Shown here one piece after another: positions 33,549 to 40,583 of a stretch of 64,000 nucleotides of DNA. The stretch is from Citrifermentans bemidjiense Bem. GTDB taxonomy: Bacteria > Desulfobacterota > Desulfuromonadia > Geobacterales > Geobacteraceae. The stretch covers positions 3,972,001-4,036,000 of the forward strand of contig NC_011146.1 of assembly GCF_000020725.1 (NCBI RefSeq), given 5' to 3'. The notes under the pieces are model-generated. The model was not told the origin of the DNA and did no database searches. It saw nothing but the letters and a program-made list of their open reading frames with translations. Numbering within the stretch: position 1 is the first letter of the stretch; each line of letters begins with the position of its first letter. Position numbers and translations under genes: made by a program.

Positions 33549-33779
33549 TTACGCTGCCGATTGCGCTTCAGTGGTGCTACTGAAAACCCGCGCTTCGAGG
33601 AAGGCGTCCAGGTCGGCCTGGCGATAACGGACAGAGCGGCCAATTTTGACGAAGGGGCAACCGACCCCCTGCCAGCGGTGCTGCTCCAGAGTAGAGGGTT
33701 TTTGCTTCAAATATGCTGCTGCTTCGGCGGTGGTGAGTAATGCAGGGGTGGGGGTGACATGTGGAGATATTTTTGACAT
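33549..33779 (-). CDS. Excisionase-like helix-turn-helix protein (second paralogue)
   Basis: 76 aa from MSKISPHVTPTPALLTTAEA. The recognition helix region AEAAAYLKQKPSTLEQHRWQ is followed by GCPFVKIGRSVRYRQADLDA. It closely matches the 18082-18348 protein in the WQGxGxPFVKxGRxVRYR core. GGAGAACAGG precedes the ATG. Lying 127 bases from the 198-aa gene near the integrase end, it is the better candidate for the excisionase (directionality factor); the other may be a regulator. Confidence 0.83.
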   Translation of the reverse strand: MSKISPHVTPTPALLTTAEAAAYLKQKPSTLEQHRWQGVGCPFVKIGRSVRYRQADLDAFLEARVFSSTTEAQSAA

Positions 33780-33905
33780 GACGCCTGTTCTCCTTTTAGT
33801 GGTGGACTTGGGAGGAGTTCTATCACATGCTTTTAAGACAGAAAAAGGACCCAACTTTTTTAGTTGAGTCCTCGCGCGTGAGGCTAGAGCTGACAGAGTT
33901 CTGGA

Positions 33906-34502
33906 CTATGTACGGCGGTCCTTGGCAGCCTTCTTGAGTATCTCGGTTCGGTTATCCCTATACTTTTTGACAGTCGAAATTGCTATCCCTTGCACAACTG
34001 CGACAATGCAATCAGCAATCTCTGAGTGGGTATCTGGCATGACTTCACCATCACGGCCTTCCAAGGCTCCGGTTCCTCCCGCAATGCCAAAGACTTCGCA
34101 TAATGTCACATTTCGCTCATCCTCCGTAAGCTGGTTAAATCCCATCCCATCCAACGCGTTCTTTATTGTCAGCCATTGGCCCGCTATCTTGGCTTTATTT
34201 CCAACACGCCTTGAACCCCCGTAAGCCAAAGCCGCCCCAACTGCCTTTAGACACGCTTGAGATTTGAGAAAAACGTCATCATCAGGGGACTTAAGGCCTA
34301 CGCGCCACTTCATGATTTTCGACCTCCCATAATTCGTGAATAGATACCCGGAGTTCTCCTTCAAACTAGAGATAAAATTCTCATCTGCAACTTCGGCGTC
34401 AGTCAAGCAATTCAGAGCATCTTCGTCTAAAATGGGTTCCCGATATCTATCATTCCCCCCCAGGAGGGGCGCTAACCGAATGCGGCCGTATGTCTTTTCC
34501 AT
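33906..34502 (-). CDS. Hypothetical protein, 198 aa
   Basis: Begins MEKTYGRIRLAPLLGGNDRY. Mixed alpha/beta, with ENSGYLFTNYGRSKIMKWRV, a glycine-rich FGIAGGTGALEGRDGEVMPD and a basic C-terminus (VKKYRDNRTEILKKAAKDRR). Base composition is lower in GC than its neighbours, suggesting separate origin. I do not recognise it. It is directly downstream of the integrase (61 bases), a site where satellites and prophages often carry accessory or defence genes; that is context only. Confidence 0.7.
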   Translation of the reverse strand: MEKTYGRIRLAPLLGGNDRYREPILDEDALNCLTDAEVADENFISSLKENSGYLFTNYGRSKIMKWRVGLKSPDDDVFLKSQACLKAVGAALAYGGSRRVGNKAKIAGQWLTIKNALDGMGFNQLTEDERNVTLCEVFGIAGGTGALEGRDGEVMPDTHSEIADCIVAVVQGIAISTVKKYRDNRTEILKKAAKDRRT

Positions 34503-34563
34503 CGCGTGTCCCCCTAAACGAAACCCGTCATAGGCTCGGAACCATGTCTTTCGCCTGTTCCAC

Positions 34564-36024
34564 TTACTCTGCCTTTGCCTGTATCGGAACTACTTGCCCA
34601 TGCTGCTTCTTGATCCGCTCCTGTATCGCGTCGGTCATCTTCTGCATGGGCTCACGCAGCCGGTCAGCATTGAGGATGATGTAGCCGCCTGTCACGTCGC
34701 CAGACTGCTCCTTGTGGTTGAGCAGGGCCTTTATTGTGTACTTGGACAGGTCGAGGCTCTCAGCGATAGTTGCGAAGGTCCGGCGCAGATCATGGCAACT
34801 GAAGATGATGCCCGTCGCCTGGGTGACAGCTTCAAGAGCCTTTTGAGGATCGGCAATGTAACCGGCTCTGCCACTGCCCGGGAACACATAGGGAGACTGC
34901 AGCCGGGACTCTGCTGCGGCTACTCGGTTGCGAAACGCCTGGCGCTGTTTCGGTGTCAGGTACTCCGGGGAGTGCAGGGAAGCTTCGAGAGCAGCCTTAG
35001 CCGCTTCGAGCTCGGTCTTCAGGCCTTCCTTGCGCCCCTCGAGAAGGGTGTGGAGGTAGTCGCTTAACGGGAGGGTGTGAGGTTCCTTGTTCTTGGTGTC
35101 GATGATGGTGAAGCATCCATCTTCGAAATCGACGTGCTGCCACTGAAGACAGGCCGCCTCGTTTCGCCTAAGGCCGGTGTGCAGGAGAAACAGCAGGTAA
35201 TCTCTTGCCACGGCGTTCTCAAGCGCAAGGACTGCCTTGCTCCATGCGGGAAGGTCGCTGTTCTTGATCAGGTTGCGGCGCCGCGGGACCTTGTACCAAG
35301 CCTTCTTTCGGGACAACGTGCGGACCGGGTTGGGCCTGACGATCCCGAGCTCCTCATCGTCCCCGAACGTGTAGTTGAGGACGGCACGGAGGACGCGCAT
35401 GGTGCCGTCAGCGGAGGCCTCCCTACGCTGAGAGTCCGGAACCTTGGACTTCTCCACCTTGGGCTTTCCTTTGCCTTTGTCGACCACGGCCTTTTTGAGG
35501 GCGGTACGGTTTCTTGCACCGGTCGCGATGTCGGTGTGACGTTGCGCCACCATAGTGCTGGTGATCTCCCCGGCCGGGAGCTGCAACCAGTCGGAGAGGT
35601 GCAGGCGGAACAATTGTTTGTAGGTGGCCAGCGTCTTCGGCTTCAGCTTCCGTTTTTCCAGGTAGACCTTCAAGGCATCCTCCAAGGTCACCACCTGGCT
35701 CTTTTGCGCTTCTTCTTCCTTCCTGGCGTCCTCTGTCCGCTTCTTCGCCGCCCGCTTCTCCTCGTTTGGGTCCTGGCCTCTGCCCATGTCAGCCAAGGCG
35801 CCCTCGGCCCGTTTCCGCGCCTGCTCCGCGGTGATCTTGTCAGCGGTGTCGATCTTGGCTCTCACCAGCTTGCCGTTGACGCGACGCATGACGAAGTATG
35901 TCTTGGTGGAGGGGGAAACGCGGATCCCGAAGCCTCGAAGCGCATCATCGAAGTAATCCACCCGGCCCTCGGCTGGCCGCTCAAGCTTGTCTATAGCTGT
36001 CTTGGTGATGTGTATAGTCGGCAT
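34564..36024 (-). CDS. int: Tyrosine-type site-specific integrase
   Basis: 486 aa from MPTIHITKTAIDKLERP, the start of the DUF4102/P4-type N-terminal arm-binding domain (GFGIRVSPSTKTYFV). The core-binding domain is around 113-225. The catalytic domain has Arg286 in TGLRRNEA, His411 and Arg414 in HDLRRTFA, His437 and nucleophile Tyr448 in GGYIILNADRL. A charged coiled insert lies at ~330-372. AGAGGGGGGAGAG precedes ATG 36024; the frame upstream to 36108 is rejected. The gene starts 186 bases from attR, with GTTACCC repeats in between. It catalyses integration into tRNA-Thr. Confidence 0.96.
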   Translation of the reverse strand: MPTIHITKTAIDKLERPAEGRVDYFDDALRGFGIRVSPSTKTYFVMRRVNGKLVRAKIDTADKITAEQARKRAEGALADMGRGQDPNEEKRAAKKRTEDARKEEEAQKSQVVTLEDALKVYLEKRKLKPKTLATYKQLFRLHLSDWLQLPAGEITSTMVAQRHTDIATGARNRTALKKAVVDKGKGKPKVEKSKVPDSQRREASADGTMRVLRAVLNYTFGDDEELGIVRPNPVRTLSRKKAWYKVPRRRNLIKNSDLPAWSKAVLALENAVARDYLLFLLHTGLRRNEAACLQWQHVDFEDGCFTIIDTKNKEPHTLPLSDYLHTLLEGRKEGLKTELEAAKAALEASLHSPEYLTPKQRQAFRNRVAAAESRLQSPYVFPGSGRAGYIADPQKALEAVTQATGIIFSCHDLRRTFATIAESLDLSKYTIKALLNHKEQSGDVTGGYIILNADRLREPMQKMTDAIQERIKKQHGQVVPIQAKAE

Positions 36025-36043
36025 CTCTCCCCCCTCTCGCTTT

Positions 36044-36091
36044 GTTACCCCGACTGTTACCCAGGAGCTGTGGGTAACACATGGGTAACAC
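36044..36091. promoter_or_regulatory. Probable right arm-type integrase sites
   Basis: Four GGGTAAC units: two inverted (GTTACCC near 36044 and 36055) and two direct in TGGGTAACACATGGGTAACA (36071-36090). The direct pair is identical to the one inside the left end. The cluster also overlaps the integrase promoter region, so it could give autoregulation. Confidence 0.65.
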
Positions 36092-36209
36092 TTTACAGCG
36101 AACCCCATCTGACATGGTAGAACAAGACTAAGGTTAATTCACTGTTATGTCAAGCAATTACAGAAGAGGGTAGAACAAGGCAAGGTATAGAGATAGGGTC
36201 AATTCAAGA

Positions 36210-36261
36210 ATTCGTAATCAGCAAGTCGGCGGTTCGAATCCGCTCTTCGGCTCCATAAAAA
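36210..36261 (+). repeat. attR: 52-bp direct repeat (tRNA-Thr 3' fragment)
   Basis: Identical to 16339-16390. It holds only the 3' part of tRNA-Thr, from the anticodon loop to TCCA plus AAAAA, with no matching 5' half, so it is a truncated copy rather than a gene. Confidence 0.95.
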
Positions 36262-36293
36262 AGCCCCCTCATATCGAGGGGGCTTTTCTTTTT
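36257..36293 (+). terminator. Original tRNA-Thr terminator displaced by the insertion
   Basis: AAAAGCCCCCTC-ATATC-GAGGGGGCTTTT followed by CTTTTT directly after attR. Before insertion it would have followed the tRNA. Confidence 0.9.
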
Positions 36294-36415
36294 CCAGACG
36301 TTCGCTGTCACCGATCCAAGCCCCCCGCAACATAAGCCCGAAACCCACGCCTGCCCCAGCTACCTGCAGCCGAGGGGAGCGCGCCCGGGATAACAACGGG
36401 AGGGGAACCGTTGGA

Positions 36416-36617
36416 GTAAAAATTGAAAGGCCCGCCGAATCCGGCGGGCCTCTGGTTGTAGTGTCTTACATTGGGTACCCTTTTCAAGGGTGGATGCCGG
36501 TACCTATGCGGACCGGACCGTTACTACTTTCAAGTTTTGAGAATCCTAATCGGTGGGGTTTCCTCTATGGTCGGGTACCTCCTTATTCCGAGATTTCTCT
36601 TAGCTAGCTAGCTGAGT
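36416..36617 (-). ncRNA. Putative small RNA, copy 1 of a three-member family
   Basis: Minus strand. A -10-like GATAAT (36628-36623) precedes the conserved start CAGCTAGCTAGC. Blocks shared with the other copies are ATCTCGG, AAGGAGGTA, GAGGAAAC, CCACCGAT, AGGATTCTCAAAA and CCGGCATCCACCCTTG. It ends in an intrinsic terminator (GGCCCGCCGGATTCGGCGGGCC plus T run). There is no start codon behind the AAGGAGG, so it is not a small ORF. I cannot match it to a known RNA family. Confidence 0.72.
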
Positions 36618-36967
36618 CATACATTATCACTGGTCGCACCAAAGAAACAGTCTGTTGAAATATTTTTTTAGCGTGTATACTGCTTCAGTTGCCCGCTCCA
36701 GAAAAAGCTCCCGTCTATGAGAGAACCCTCACCAGCTAACAGAGAACATGCCCTAACTGCAGAGTGACCCAAGCCTTTTACGACCTCGCACAGACTGTTC
36801 TTGCGCTTGAGAGAGCGGCTTGGCCACGCTCGCAGCGAGCGCCCTGCTGGCGGCGCAGTCCCTGGGACGCAAAGAAGGCGCCCCTCAGGAGATGCCGCTG
36901 GTATGCAGTGAGAGTTTTGTAGGATGGAGTCGGGATGGCTGGAGGGGATGACCAACGGGTGGGCTCG
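36618..36967. other. Spacer between RNA copies 1 and 2
   Basis: Contains the promoter of copy 1 with the dyad AACAG-T-CTGTT (36647-36657). The rest (36670-36960) has short GC-rich inverted repeats (GCTCGCAGCGAGC) but no credible gene. Confidence 0.45.
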
Positions 36968-37148
36968 AAATTGAAAGGCCCGCCGGTTTCGGCGGGCCTC
37001 TCTCATCGAGAACCCTTTGCAAGGGTGGATGCCGGAGCCTGTGAGCTCCGGACTATTACAGCCGTCAATTTTTGAGAATCCTGATCGGTGGAGTTTCCTC
37101 TAAAACGGTTTACCTCCTTGGCTCGAGATACTCTGACTAGCTAGCTGA
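36968..37148 (-). ncRNA. Putative small RNA, copy 2 of a three-member family
   Basis: Minus strand, most similar to copy 1. GTTAAT (37160-37155) is the -10 candidate, then CAGCTAGCTAG, ATCTCG, AAGGAGGTA, GAGGAAACTCCACCGATC (a GAG-GAAA-CTC hairpin with a GNRA tetraloop), AGGATTCTCAAAA, and a GTCCGGAGC...GGCTCCGGC helix. It ends in the terminator GGCCCGCCGAAACCGGCGGGCC. The same AACAG-T-CTGTT dyad lies upstream. Confidence 0.74.
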
Positions 37149-37280
37149 TTTCAAATTAACACCACTGACGCGAAAGAAACAGTCTGTTGTAAAAAAAATT
37201 TTCCGTATATACTGCTGAAGTTGTCTCTCCAGGCCTCCCCCGCATTTACACAGGTTCAATTCCCACTGACATAGAGCCCA

Positions 37281-37814
37281 CTAGTTGTAGACCGCCGCGG
37301 TCTTCGTAGCGTTATGCGCAGCCCCTATGCCTGTGCTGGTGACCTCAACTCCACCTTTGCTCCTCTGGGCCTGGTACTGTGTGACAGTCCCGTGGTCCCT
37401 GAATGAAGCAACGGAGTTGCCGCTCTTGACGTTCCAGTTGATGGAAAGCGTGTCCAGATAGGTATCGCCCCGGTAATGGTTGAAGGTATAGGTGACGTTG
37501 TCGCCGTCTTTGCGGGCGTTCACCTGGAAGCGCTCGCCGTTTTCAGCGTACTGGAAGTTCTTCTCGCCTTGCGCCACGGGGTTGTTGCCGCTCCAGAATT
37601 CGATGGTGTTGAACAGCACGAAGTCGACAAGCGCCGCTATGCCGTACACGGGGACGATGATGAAGACCCAGGTGACCAGGCTGCGCAGGAATTTGTCATG
37701 CACCTCGCCGTTCACCCGGTACACCTTCCTGGTCAGGGCCATCTTACCGTAGCATCCCTGAAGTGAAGCCATGGCGATGACCATGGCAAGTACCGCTGCT
37801 GTTACTCTTTTCAT
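37281..37814 (-). CDS. DUF3332-family lipoprotein
   Basis: 177 aa. A lipoprotein signal peptide (MKRVTAAVLAMVIAMASLQG then Cys21) directs it to the envelope. The family signature continues with LTRKVYRVNGEVHDKFLRSL, a hydrophobic VTWVFIIVPVYGIAALVDFV that is probably membrane-embedded, and FNTIEFWSGNNPV. The C-terminal half is beta-rich (VTYTFNHYRGDTYLDTLS). The function of the family is unknown. The gene lies between RNA copies 2 and 3 on the same strand, which may be meaningful. GGGAGGAAATC precedes the ATG. Confidence 0.82.
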   Translation of the reverse strand: MKRVTAAVLAMVIAMASLQGCYGKMALTRKVYRVNGEVHDKFLRSLVTWVFIIVPVYGIAALVDFVLFNTIEFWSGNNPVAQGEKNFQYAENGERFQVNARKDGDNVTYTFNHYRGDTYLDTLSINWNVKSGNSVASFRDHGTVTQYQAQRSKGGVEVTSTGIGAAHNATKTAAVYN

Positions 37815-37946
37815 GATTTCCTCCCTTGGTTTTATGATTTAATGCTATCTATCCCTCTCCCCATCCTCATTGCGGGGCGAAGTTCTCTTTTTACGTCTGC
37901 TCTCGACATCCGATGATTGTCACAGCTACCACACTTTGCCGCGAGG

Positions 37947-38138
37947 TGGAAAAGAAAAGAGGCCTGCACTGGTACGCGGGCCTCTTTTGCTTGTTCGATC
38001 CCTCGTTGCAGGGGTCACTCCAGTGCTGCTCGCACCGGATCCTTTACTTCTGTCTTGTAATTGGAATTCTCTTCGGTGGAGTCTCCTTCGATGCTGCTAC
38101 CTCCTTTTTCCGAGATCCTGTTACAGCTAGCTAGCTGT
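37947..38138 (-). ncRNA. Putative small RNA, copy 3 of a three-member family
   Basis: Minus strand, more divergent. TATAGT (38149-38144) is the -10 candidate, followed by CAGCTAGCTAGCTG, GATCTCGG, AAAAAGGAGGTA, GAAGGAGACTCCACCGA and AGAATTC. It ends with the terminator AAAAGAGGCC...GGCCTCTTTTCTTTT. Conservation of order and of the AAGGAGGTA/CTCCACCGA pair across all three copies argues for a structured RNA. Confidence 0.68.
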
Positions 38139-38408
38139 GCTTAACTATACCACCCATCAGCGAAATTTACAGAGAGTGTCAAATTTTATTTTGAGCATGT
38201 GCACCGCAGCTATGACTCTTAGCTGCAATTGCTGCTTGAGAAGACAACGACCAATAGCAGCGTTGAGACTGGACTTTGAAAACGTGGATGCTAGAATCCG
38301 TTGGTGCATTAACCGGGGCAAATGCCCCGAACCACGGATCCCGGCAAAGCCGCCCTGCCAAGCGGAATGTCCGGGTACCTACTCCAGCGCTGAAAGCGGG
38401 GGCCTCCC
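38139..38408. other. Leader region of the M23 peptidase gene
   Basis: 270 bases without a gene. The last ~110 bases contain GGGGC-AAAT-GCCCC (38317-38330), then CCCGGCAAAGCCG and GTCCGGGTACC. The mix is faintly like a GEMM riboswitch but does not fit its conserved core. It may be a structured 5' leader. Confidence 0.4.
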
Positions 38409-39755
38409 ATGAGAACTTCGGCAATCCTCGGGTTATTTTTCTTGTTTGTCGTCATCGCAGCAGGGATCGGGATCTATTACTTCGTCGACACCTCCGGCCC
38501 GGCCCTGGCGCTTTCCCGTCGCCCTGGCCCTATCGCCTCCAGGGCAGACCTGATCCTGACCCTGCGGGACCGCGCTTCGGGCCTCAAATCCCTGAACGTG
38601 CAGGCGGTGCAGAGAGAAAAGAGCTTCACCATCCTGAACAAGGAGTACGCCGCCGGGACCACCGACGCGAAGGAGACCTTCCGGCTCCCGCCCCCCCCCG
38701 GACTGAAAGAGGGCCCGGTGACACTGCGGATAGCGGCTTCCGACCGCTCCGTCTTCAGGTTCGGCTCGGGCAACAGCACCTCCGTGGCGCTGGAGTTCGT
38801 GGTGCAGAACAAGCCCCCTGTGGTAACCGTGCTCAGCACCGCGCACAACGTCTCCCCGGGAGGCTCCGCCCTGGCCGCATACACGCTGAACCGTGACGTG
38901 GTCAAGACCGGCGTCACCTTCGCGGACAGGTTCTATCCCGGTTACAAGCAGCCCGAGGGGTACTACGCCTCCCTGTTTCCGTTCCCCTACGACGTCCCCC
39001 CGGAACGCTTCATACCCAAAGTCTTTGCGATGGACCAGGCGGGGAACGAACGGCTTACCGGGATCTACTACCGGATCCTGGCGAAGAGCTTCCCGAAGGA
39101 CCGCATCGAGCTGAGCGACGCCTTCCTGGAGAAGATCTTCACCGAATTCAAGGACCGCTTCCCCCAGATAAAGAACCCGCTAGAGCTGTTCCTGAAGGTG
39201 AACCGGGAGGTGCGGCAAAGCGACGCGAAGATACTGCAGCAGTGCAGCCTGAAAACCTCCCCCACCCCTCTTTGGGAAGGGGAGTTCATGCGCCTCCCCA
39301 ACTCCGCCCCGCGCGGCAGCTTCAACCAGTTGCGCAGCTACTATTACCAGGGAAAAGAGGTGGACCAGCAACATCACCTGGGAATCGACCTGGCCTCGCT
39401 TTCCCACGCCAAGGTTCCCGCGGCCAACCGCGGCAAGGTGGTATATGCCGACGACCTGGGGATCTACGGCCAGTGCATCATCATCGACCATGGGATGGGG
39501 CTGCAGAGCCTGTACGGCCACCTGAGCCGGATCGGCGTGAAGGAAGGGGACCTGGTGAAAAAGGGGGACATCATCGGCGACACCGGGGACACCGGGCTTG
39601 CGGGGGGGGACCACCTGCATTTCGGCGTGGTGGTGTCGGGCCAGGAGGTGAACCCGATCGAATGGTGGGACCCGTCCTGGATCAAGAACAACGTCACGGA
39701 CAAGTTGAAAGACGCAAGGGAAGCCGCGGCTGCGGCCGCCGGGGCCGCGAAGTAG
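38409..39755 (+). CDS. M23-family metallopeptidase, membrane anchored
   Basis: 448 aa. One N-terminal transmembrane helix (~7-25) anchors it, with the rest periplasmic. Residues ~30-300 are a beta-rich non-catalytic region. The C-terminal M23 (LytM) domain has His323 and Asp327 in HHLGIDLAS, and the second zinc-ligand motif HLHFG (His402/404). All expected ligands are present, so it is probably an active peptidoglycan endopeptidase rather than an EnvC/NlpD-type activator. An Ala-rich tail ends the protein. It is 40 bases upstream of gpmA on the same strand. Confidence 0.92.
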   Translation: MRTSAILGLFFLFVVIAAGIGIYYFVDTSGPALALSRRPGPIASRADLILTLRDRASGLKSLNVQAVQREKSFTILNKEYAAGTTDAKETFRLPPPPGLKEGPVTLRIAASDRSVFRFGSGNSTSVALEFVVQNKPPVVTVLSTAHNVSPGGSALAAYTLNRDVVKTGVTFADRFYPGYKQPEGYYASLFPFPYDVPPERFIPKVFAMDQAGNERLTGIYYRILAKSFPKDRIELSDAFLEKIFTEFKDRFPQIKNPLELFLKVNREVRQSDAKILQQCSLKTSPTPLWEGEFMRLPNSAPRGSFNQLRSYYYQGKEVDQQHHLGIDLASLSHAKVPAANRGKVVYADDLGIYGQCIIIDHGMGLQSLYGHLSRIGVKEGDLVKKGDIIGDTGDTGLAGGDHLHFGVVVSGQEVNPIEWWDPSWIKNNVTDKLKDAREAAAAAAGAAK

Positions 39756-39795
39756 GGCGATGGATGGGGCGGCCGGAAGACAGCGGAGGTAAAGG

Positions 39796-40500
39796 ATGCA
39801 TCAACTGGTGCTGCTGCGACATGGCGAAAGCGTCTGGAACAAGGAGAACCTCTTCACGGGGTGGACCGACGTGGAGCTCTCCCCGCGGGGGGAGGAGGAG
39901 AGCCGCAACGCGGGGCTGCTCCTGAAGGAGCACGGCTTCGTCTTCGACCTGGCCTTTACCTCCCTCTTGAAGCGGGCGATAAAGACGCTCTGGATCGTGC
40001 TGGAGCAGATGGACCTGATGTGGATTCCGGAGCACAAGGAGTGGCGCCTGAACGAGAGGCATTACGGCGCGCTGCAGGGGCTGAACAAGGCGCAGACCGC
40101 GCAAGAGTACGGGGACGAGCAGGTGAAACTCTGGAGGCGCAGCTATAAGGTGCGGCCGCCGGCGCTCGCGGAGGGAGACCAGCGGCACCCGTCGTTCGAC
40201 CCGCGCTACCACTCCCTCTCCAGGGATCTGCTCCCCGATACCGAGTGCCTGCAGGACACGGTCGAGCGCGTGCTTCCCTTCTGGCAGCAGCAGGCGGTCC
40301 CGGCCCTGCAGCAAGGAAAGCGCATCCTGATCGCGGCGCACGGCAACAGCCTGCGGGGGCTGATCAAGTACCTGGACCAGATCCCGGACGACGACATCGT
40401 GGGGCTGGAGATCCCCACCGGGAGCCCGCTGGTGTACGAACTGGACCGCGACCTGAAGCCCGTGCGCCGCTACTACCTGGAGACGGGGAAAGCCGGGTAA
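39796..40500 (+). CDS. gpmA: 2,3-bisphosphoglycerate-dependent phosphoglycerate mutase
   Basis: 234 aa. Interconverts 3- and 2-phosphoglycerate in glycolysis and gluconeogenesis. The phospho-histidine motif [10 protein letters not shown] (His9) opens the protein, followed by [31 protein letters not shown] with the catalytic Glu, and [19 protein letters not shown] with the second catalytic His. Length and motifs are those of the dPGM class. GGAGG is nine bases before the ATG. A bidirectional terminator follows. Confidence 0.97.
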   Translation: MHQLVLLRHGESVWNKENLFTGWTDVELSPRGEEESRNAGLLLKEHGFVFDLAFTSLLKRAIKTLWIVLEQMDLMWIPEHKEWRLNERHYGALQGLNKAQTAQEYGDEQVKLWRRSYKVRPPALAEGDQRHPSFDPRYHSLSRDLLPDTECLQDTVERVLPFWQQQAVPALQQGKRILIAAHGNSLRGLIKYLDQIPDDDIVGLEIPTGSPLVYELDRDLKPVRRYYLETGKAG

Positions 40501-40516
40501 CACCGGCACCATGATG

Positions 40517-40558
40517 AAAAAACGGGGATAAGTCCTGAAGGGCTTATCCCCGTTTTTT
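40517..40558. terminator. Bidirectional terminator between gpmA and the PBP gene
   Basis: ACGGGGATAAG-TCCTGAAGG-CTTATCCCCGT with A and T runs on either side, placed between two convergent genes. Confidence 0.93.
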
Positions 40559-40583
40559 ATTGCAACGAGAGCGGGTCCGAATG

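Larger units (their letters stand above)
16339..36261. mobile_element. 19.8-kb integrated element in tRNA-Thr (satellite-like or reduced prophage)
   Basis: Bounded by 52-bp direct repeats, with a tyrosine integrase just inside the right end. Going from right to left it carries the integrase, an excisionase-like gene, a replication module, phage-like genes, a radical-SAM cassette, a serine recombinase, a repressor switch, early regulators and a protease cargo gene. No terminase large subunit, portal, capsid, tail or lysis gene is recognisable, and no conjugation gene, so autonomous virion formation is unlikely. It could be a phage satellite using helper capsids, or a decayed prophage. The insertion end points are certain; the biological class is inference. 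Confidence 0.9.

Noticed and set aside
36210-36254. Second tRNA-Thr gene
   Set aside because: Only the 3' part is present; there is no 5' half, so it is the attR fragment.
36199-36396. Minus-strand 65-aa ORF over attR
   Set aside because: Same antisense-tRNA artefact, caused by the tRNA fragment in attR.
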